Part shown: in pieces, positions 40,235 through 43,270 of the stretch | Layout of the letters: the number at the start of each line of letters is the position of its first letter | How positions within the stretch are numbered: the stretch's first letter is position 1 | Assembly: GCA_016215025.1 (NCBI GenBank) | Contig: JACRMI010000100.1 | Location: 1 to 43,270 of the forward strand | Length of the DNA: 43,270 bases | Source: Chloroflexota bacterium | Lineage (GTDB): Bacteria; Chloroflexota; Anaerolineae; UBA4142 | Reading direction: 5' to 3' | The notes under the pieces: generated by a model | What the model was told of the DNA's origin: nothing | Database searches by the model: none | The model's input: only the letters and a program-made list of their open reading frames with translations | Made by a program: the position numbers and the translations under genes

Positions 40235-40750
40235 ATGTTTACGGTTGAACATCTCGATTCCATCCAAGCTCGGAACCTATTGTCGGATTTGATCGCACTG
40301 TTGCGCGATTCGGTCGATAACGGCGCGTCGGTTGGATTTTTGCCGCCGCTGGACCAACACATCGCGAGTGACTATTGGGCAGACGTGTTTCGCGCCATCG
40401 AAAAACAATCGCGCATTTTGCTCGTCGCGCGCCACGGCTCGACCATCGTCGGCACGGCCCAACTCGACTTGTGTACGCGGCAGAATGGTTCGCATCGCGC
40501 CGAAGTAATGAAGTTGCTGGTACATACGGCTTGGCGGCGGCAAGGCATCGGCGAAATGCTGATGCAAGCGATTGAGCAGCAAGCCAGGCACGCGCATCGC
40601 ACGACGTTGGTGCTCGACACGCGCGCAGGCGATCCATCGGAAAAATTGTATCGCAAGCTGGGTTACACCTGCGCGGGAATTATTCCGCAATATGTGCACA
40701 ATGAAAGCGGCGCATTGGAAGCGACGGCGATTTTCTATCGATTGTTATAG
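40235..40750 (+). CDS. GNAT-family N-acetyltransferase
   Basis: 171 aa, starting 3 bases after the cyclase stop, no clear ribosome binding site, so coupled translation. GNAT motif A appears as VMKLLVHTAWRRQGIGEMLM (acetyl-CoA pyrophosphate loop RRQGIG), followed by LVLDTRAGDPSEKLYRKLGY. Acetylates an amine from acetyl-CoA; substrate unknown. Confidence 0.9.
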   Translation: MFTVEHLDSIQARNLLSDLIALLRDSVDNGASVGFLPPLDQHIASDYWADVFRAIEKQSRILLVARHGSTIVGTAQLDLCTRQNGSHRAEVMKLLVHTAWRRQGIGEMLMQAIEQQARHAHRTTLVLDTRAGDPSEKLYRKLGYTCAGIIPQYVHNESGALEATAIFYRLL

Positions 40751-40764
40751 GTCAAGGAGGATTG

Positions 40765-41082
40765 TTGGCCAAGGCAGAAATATTTCCAGGCAACTGCGGG
40801 CACGTTACCACAGTCGAAGCAAAAATGGATGGCAAGCTGTGCAACCTCACCATCGTCAGCGATTGTAAAGCCATCCAGCGATTGGCAGAAGAGTTAAGGC
40901 AGGTCAATCCAATGAACGAAATTTCGTTTCGGCGGTCGATGCCGGAGATTTTGCAAAAAGGCGCGCAGTTTTGCACGCACGCCGCGTGTCCGGTTCCCGT
41001 CGGCATCATCAAAGCGGTCGAGGTCGAAGCCAAACTCGCGCTGCCGATGGACGCAATTATCAAGTTGTTCAAATCAGAATAA
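40765..41082 (+). CDS. Small Cys-containing protein (DUF6951-like)
   Basis: 105 aa. TTG 40765 preferred: AAGGAGG (40754-40760) is 4 bases upstream, versus 1 for TTG 40762. Layout: FPGNCGHVTTVEAKMDG, IVSDCKAIQRLAEEL, FCTHAACPVPVGIIKAVEVE, LALP. The CG...SDC...CTHAACPVP cysteines suggest a metal or redox site. I associate this pattern with the DUF6951 group but cannot confirm. Cytoplasmic. Confidence 0.75.
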   Translation: MAKAEIFPGNCGHVTTVEAKMDGKLCNLTIVSDCKAIQRLAEELRQVNPMNEISFRRSMPEILQKGAQFCTHAACPVPVGIIKAVEVEAKLALPMDAIIKLFKSE

Positions 41083-41101
41083 TTCGATTGGGGAGGCAAG
41101 C

Positions 41102-41497
41102 ATGGCAACGGTTTCACTCGTTCAATACGAAGACGCATCGCCACAAGTCCGCGCGGTGTTCGACGACATTAAACGCGCGCGCAACGTCAAAGACGTGAAT
41201 AATTTTTGGAAGGCGCTGGCGAATCAACCCACGCTGTTGAAACAAACCTGGGAAGCATCGCGCGAGGTGATGAAGCCCGGCGCGCTCGACGCGGTCACCA
41301 AAGAAATGATTTACATCGCCGTGTCGGTGGCGCACAATTGCGAATATTGCATTCACTCGCACACCGCCTCGGCGTATGCAAAAGGGATGACACAAGAGCA
41401 GTATGCTGAGCTGCTCGCCGTCATTGGCATGGCCAGCGAGACGAATGCTTTTGCGAACGCGCTAAAGATACCGGTGGATGAGGCGTATTTGAAATGA
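41102..41497 (+). CDS. Carboxymuconolactone decarboxylase/AhpD-like protein
   Basis: 131 aa, GGGAGG before ATG 41102. AhpD motif AVSVAHNCEYCIHSHTASAY carries CxxCxxxH, the redox-active pair used in peroxidase-partner AhpD proteins. Possible role in peroxide or hydroperoxide reduction, consistent with rubrerythrin elsewhere, though no AhpC is adjacent. Follows the Cys-containing gene by 19 bases. Confidence 0.9.
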   Translation: MATVSLVQYEDASPQVRAVFDDIKRARNVKDVNNFWKALANQPTLLKQTWEASREVMKPGALDAVTKEMIYIAVSVAHNCEYCIHSHTASAYAKGMTQEQYAELLAVIGMASETNAFANALKIPVDEAYLK

Positions 41498-41541
41498 ACC
41501 AATTGTCCAATTGACCAATGAAGCAATAATTGGAGGGCAAA

Positions 41542-43020
41542 ATGGAAGAGCGATTAGTTGATCTTGACGAGTTAGTACTTCGCTGTAGAAACGATCAAGC
41601 GCGTAGTTACATCTCTGAAGCCGTAGCTTGCTATCGTGCTGGAGCATTTCGTTCTTGCATTGTCGCCACTTGGGTAGCTGTCGTGTTTGACATACTCCAC
41701 AAGCTTGATGAGCTTGCGCTTTCAGGCGACAAGAACGCGGAAATACGTCGTCAAGCATTTGATGAAATCAGAAGAAATGCAGACATCAATCAATCATTAC
41801 GGTTTGAGAATAGCATTCTCGAATTTGCGAAAAAAGAGTTCGAACTAATTTCGCCCGTAGAATATGAGGATTTACAGCGACTTTCCAAAGATAGGAATCG
41901 ATGTGCACATCCATCAATGATAGCTTATGACGAAATCTACCAACCTACTGCCGAGTTAGCTCGCTATCATCTTCGGAATGCGATCACACACCTGCTGCAA
42001 CAACCACCAGTTCAGGGCAAGGCTGCTATTGAAAGACTGATACGTGAAGTCAATTCGCAATATTTCCCAACAGATATTGATTCAGCAGTAAAATCATTCC
42101 AACAAGGACCGCTAGTGCGCCCACGAGAAGCACTCGTAAGAAACTTCGTTGTTGTTCTTTTGAAATCTCTTTTGGAAAATAACGTTTCGGATCCAGTCAA
42201 TGCCAGATTGTTTGCAGCTGTTGAGGCAACGCGACGGATGCACAGGAGTATTGTAGAGAATACGTTTGCCGAAAAACTTGGCGATACTATCCGAAATTTA
42301 ACAGATAACAATTTTATCAATGCCGTTAATTTCTTAGTTCATATTTCGGACACGTGGCAATATATTGCGATAGATGTACGCAACAAGATTGAAAACTTCG
42401 TCAAGAGCGTAAACATTGCCACTCAACCCGAATTGTTTGTCATCTTGTTGGATTTTGAACCACTTAAACAAATTGCTCTATCTGCGCTTGACAAGGCTTC
42501 GGCAGACGAAATTGAGATTCTTACCGAAATCCAACCAAGAGCTGAGTATTTGGATAGAGCACTAGAATTCTACCGAGTAGCTTCATCTTATAATAATGCT
42601 AATAGACTTGCAGATGGAATTATCACCTATCTTGCCCCTTTCTTCAAGTCGGGGCATGTTGATAGGTTAATGACAATTGCCACGGAAAACTCCGAAGTTA
42701 ATGGAAGCTTTGGGCTTCCTCATATTCTCTGTAAGATCATTGACGCCAACAAATTGCCTAAACAGAAAATTGACGAGCTGGTTATTCGCTGCTGTGTTAC
42801 CAACACAACAACTTTCATAAATATACTTGATCATCTCCAATTTCATCATTTAGAAATTCTCGTTGATAAAATAGGAGATTACTCTATCTTTCAAAGAATG
42901 ATGGAGAAAATGAGGTTAAGCGCACAAATTACGGAGGAACAATTCGCAATTCTCATGGCGAGAATCACACAAACTTTTATGACTGAACAAACTAGCAAAG
43001 GCGAAGAATTGCCATTTTAG
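41542..43020 (+). CDS. AT-rich unknown protein with HEPN-like RNxxxH motif
   Basis: 492 aa from ATG 41542, GGAGGG 4 bases upstream. Base composition is visibly more AT-rich than the genes before it, suggesting transfer. N-terminal ~150 residues are helical and include RLSKDRNRCAHPSMIAYD, an RxxxxH/RNxxxH string of HEPN-type RNA-binding/RNase domains; the rest is all-helical without recognised motifs. No membrane segment. Located beside an IS3-type element. A defence or toxin-like function is possible but unproven; alternatives include a plain alpha-solenoid. Confidence 0.7.
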   Translation: MEERLVDLDELVLRCRNDQARSYISEAVACYRAGAFRSCIVATWVAVVFDILHKLDELALSGDKNAEIRRQAFDEIRRNADINQSLRFENSILEFAKKEFELISPVEYEDLQRLSKDRNRCAHPSMIAYDEIYQPTAELARYHLRNAITHLLQQPPVQGKAAIERLIREVNSQYFPTDIDSAVKSFQQGPLVRPREALVRNFVVVLLKSLLENNVSDPVNARLFAAVEATRRMHRSIVENTFAEKLGDTIRNLTDNNFINAVNFLVHISDTWQYIAIDVRNKIENFVKSVNIATQPELFVILLDFEPLKQIALSALDKASADEIEILTEIQPRAEYLDRALEFYRVASSYNNANRLADGIITYLAPFFKSGHVDRLMTIATENSEVNGSFGLPHILCKIIDANKLPKQKIDELVIRCCVTNTTTFINILDHLQFHHLEILVDKIGDYSIFQRMMEKMRLSAQITEEQFAILMARITQTFMTEQTSKGEELPF

Positions 43021-43050
43021 TAAATGTCGGACGGGATTTGAATGAAAGGT

Positions 43051-43085
43051 TTACTTACCAATTACTAATTACACTCCATTACTCT
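43051..43085. repeat. Degenerate heptanucleotide repeat
   Basis: TTACTTA CCAATTA CTAATTA CACTCCA TTACTCT, approximately 7-base period, between the AT-rich gene and the IS element; more decayed than the other tracts. Confidence 0.45.
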
Positions 43086-43137
43086 CGCACGGCGAAGGCT
43101 CACACCGCTTATCAATGTACCTGCTGACTAAATATAA

Positions 43138-43270
43138 TGGACCCATAAAACTAGACACACCAAACGGACAAAATCAGATAGAATACCAGTCATGCGAAAA
43201 AAGTATTCATCGGCGTTCAAAGCCGAAACCACGCTCGAACTCTTGAAGGAAGAAAAAACGGTTACCCAAA
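43138..43270 (+). mobile_element. Left end of an IS3-type element, runs off the window
   Basis: Starts near TGGACCCATAAAACTAGACA (43138), an IS3-family-like end, followed by a transposase OrfA start at 43192. The right end is outside the window. Confidence 0.6.
43192..43270 (+). CDS. IS3-family transposase OrfA, N-terminal fragment
   Basis: 26 codons visible, MRKKYSSAFKAETTLELLK then EEKTV, the helix-turn-helix start typical of IS3/IS911 OrfA proteins. Incomplete at the window edge. Confidence 0.75.
   Translation, partial: MRKKYSSAFKAETTLELLKEEKTVTQ

Noticed and set aside
41497..41533. CCAATTG-type repeat before the AT-rich gene
   Set aside because: Unit spacing is about 8 bases, not 7, and only three units; not counted with the heptamer tracts.
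43133..43138. TATAAT at the IS3 boundary as a promoter of the transposase
   Set aside because: No -35 box at a suitable distance; may be chance in AT-rich DNA.

Overview
The window reads like a chromosome segment of a member of the Chloroflexota (Anaerolineae-like). This is inference from the mixture of exported proteins with Thr/Pro-rich linkers, Roadblock/LC7 genes, large PAS/GAF/HD-GYP sensors, a T-box leader, an archaeal-type aspartate-semialdehyde dehydrogenase and many intergenic repeat families; no rRNA or marker gene settles it. Coding is dense, mostly on the + strand, with short gaps.

Layout. 1-1885: end of a beta-propeller gene, then an exported cysteine-peptidase-like/PA14 protein whose reading frame is cut by an in-frame TAA. 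2144-5307: the most unusual block, a Roadblock gene followed by a duplicated pair (Roadblock protein + single-domain flavodiiron-like di-iron protein, ODP type). 5506-9828: a 1440-residue pseudo-receiver/GAF/PAS/HD-GYP sensor. 9882-14474 (- strand): PAP2 phosphatase, GxxExxY protein, Gfo/Idh/MocA oxidoreductase and a second REC/PAS/GAF/HD-GYP protein. 14983-16002: two-domain multicopper oxidase. 16093-17607: a complete DDE insertion sequence with 18-bp inverted repeats that has removed the start of an NmrA-like gene. 17609-22342: two NmrA-like proteins, a small protein, an orphan peptide-type substrate-binding protein and an NHL-propeller lipoprotein. 22409-30286: RibD_C reductase, rubrerythrin, FtsX/MacB permease without an ATPase, two paralogous serine alpha/beta hydrolases, a zinc alcohol dehydrogenase and a HAD phosphatase.

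30457-37030 has a threonine theme: tRNA-Val(GAC), then a T-box leader whose specifier reads as ACC (Thr), aspartokinase, aspartate-semialdehyde dehydrogenase, some small unknown genes, and threonyl-tRNA synthetase preceded by a possible Thr-rich leader ORF. 37111-41497: proC and a run of small genes (TY-Chap-like, YrdB-like, SRPBCC, cyclase-like, GNAT, cysteine-containing small protein, AhpD-like). 41542-43020: an AT-rich unknown gene with a HEPN-like RNxxxH motif, followed by the start of an IS3-type element that runs off the window.

Intergenic DNA is unusually structured: heptanucleotide tandem repeats (period 7) in at least five gaps, three of them folded into 12-14 bp inverted repeats; a 15-bp-arm inverted repeat seen twice; three related TGCGAYRCAC terminators; and a TCATTCTGAG-type long inverted repeat with a partial second copy.
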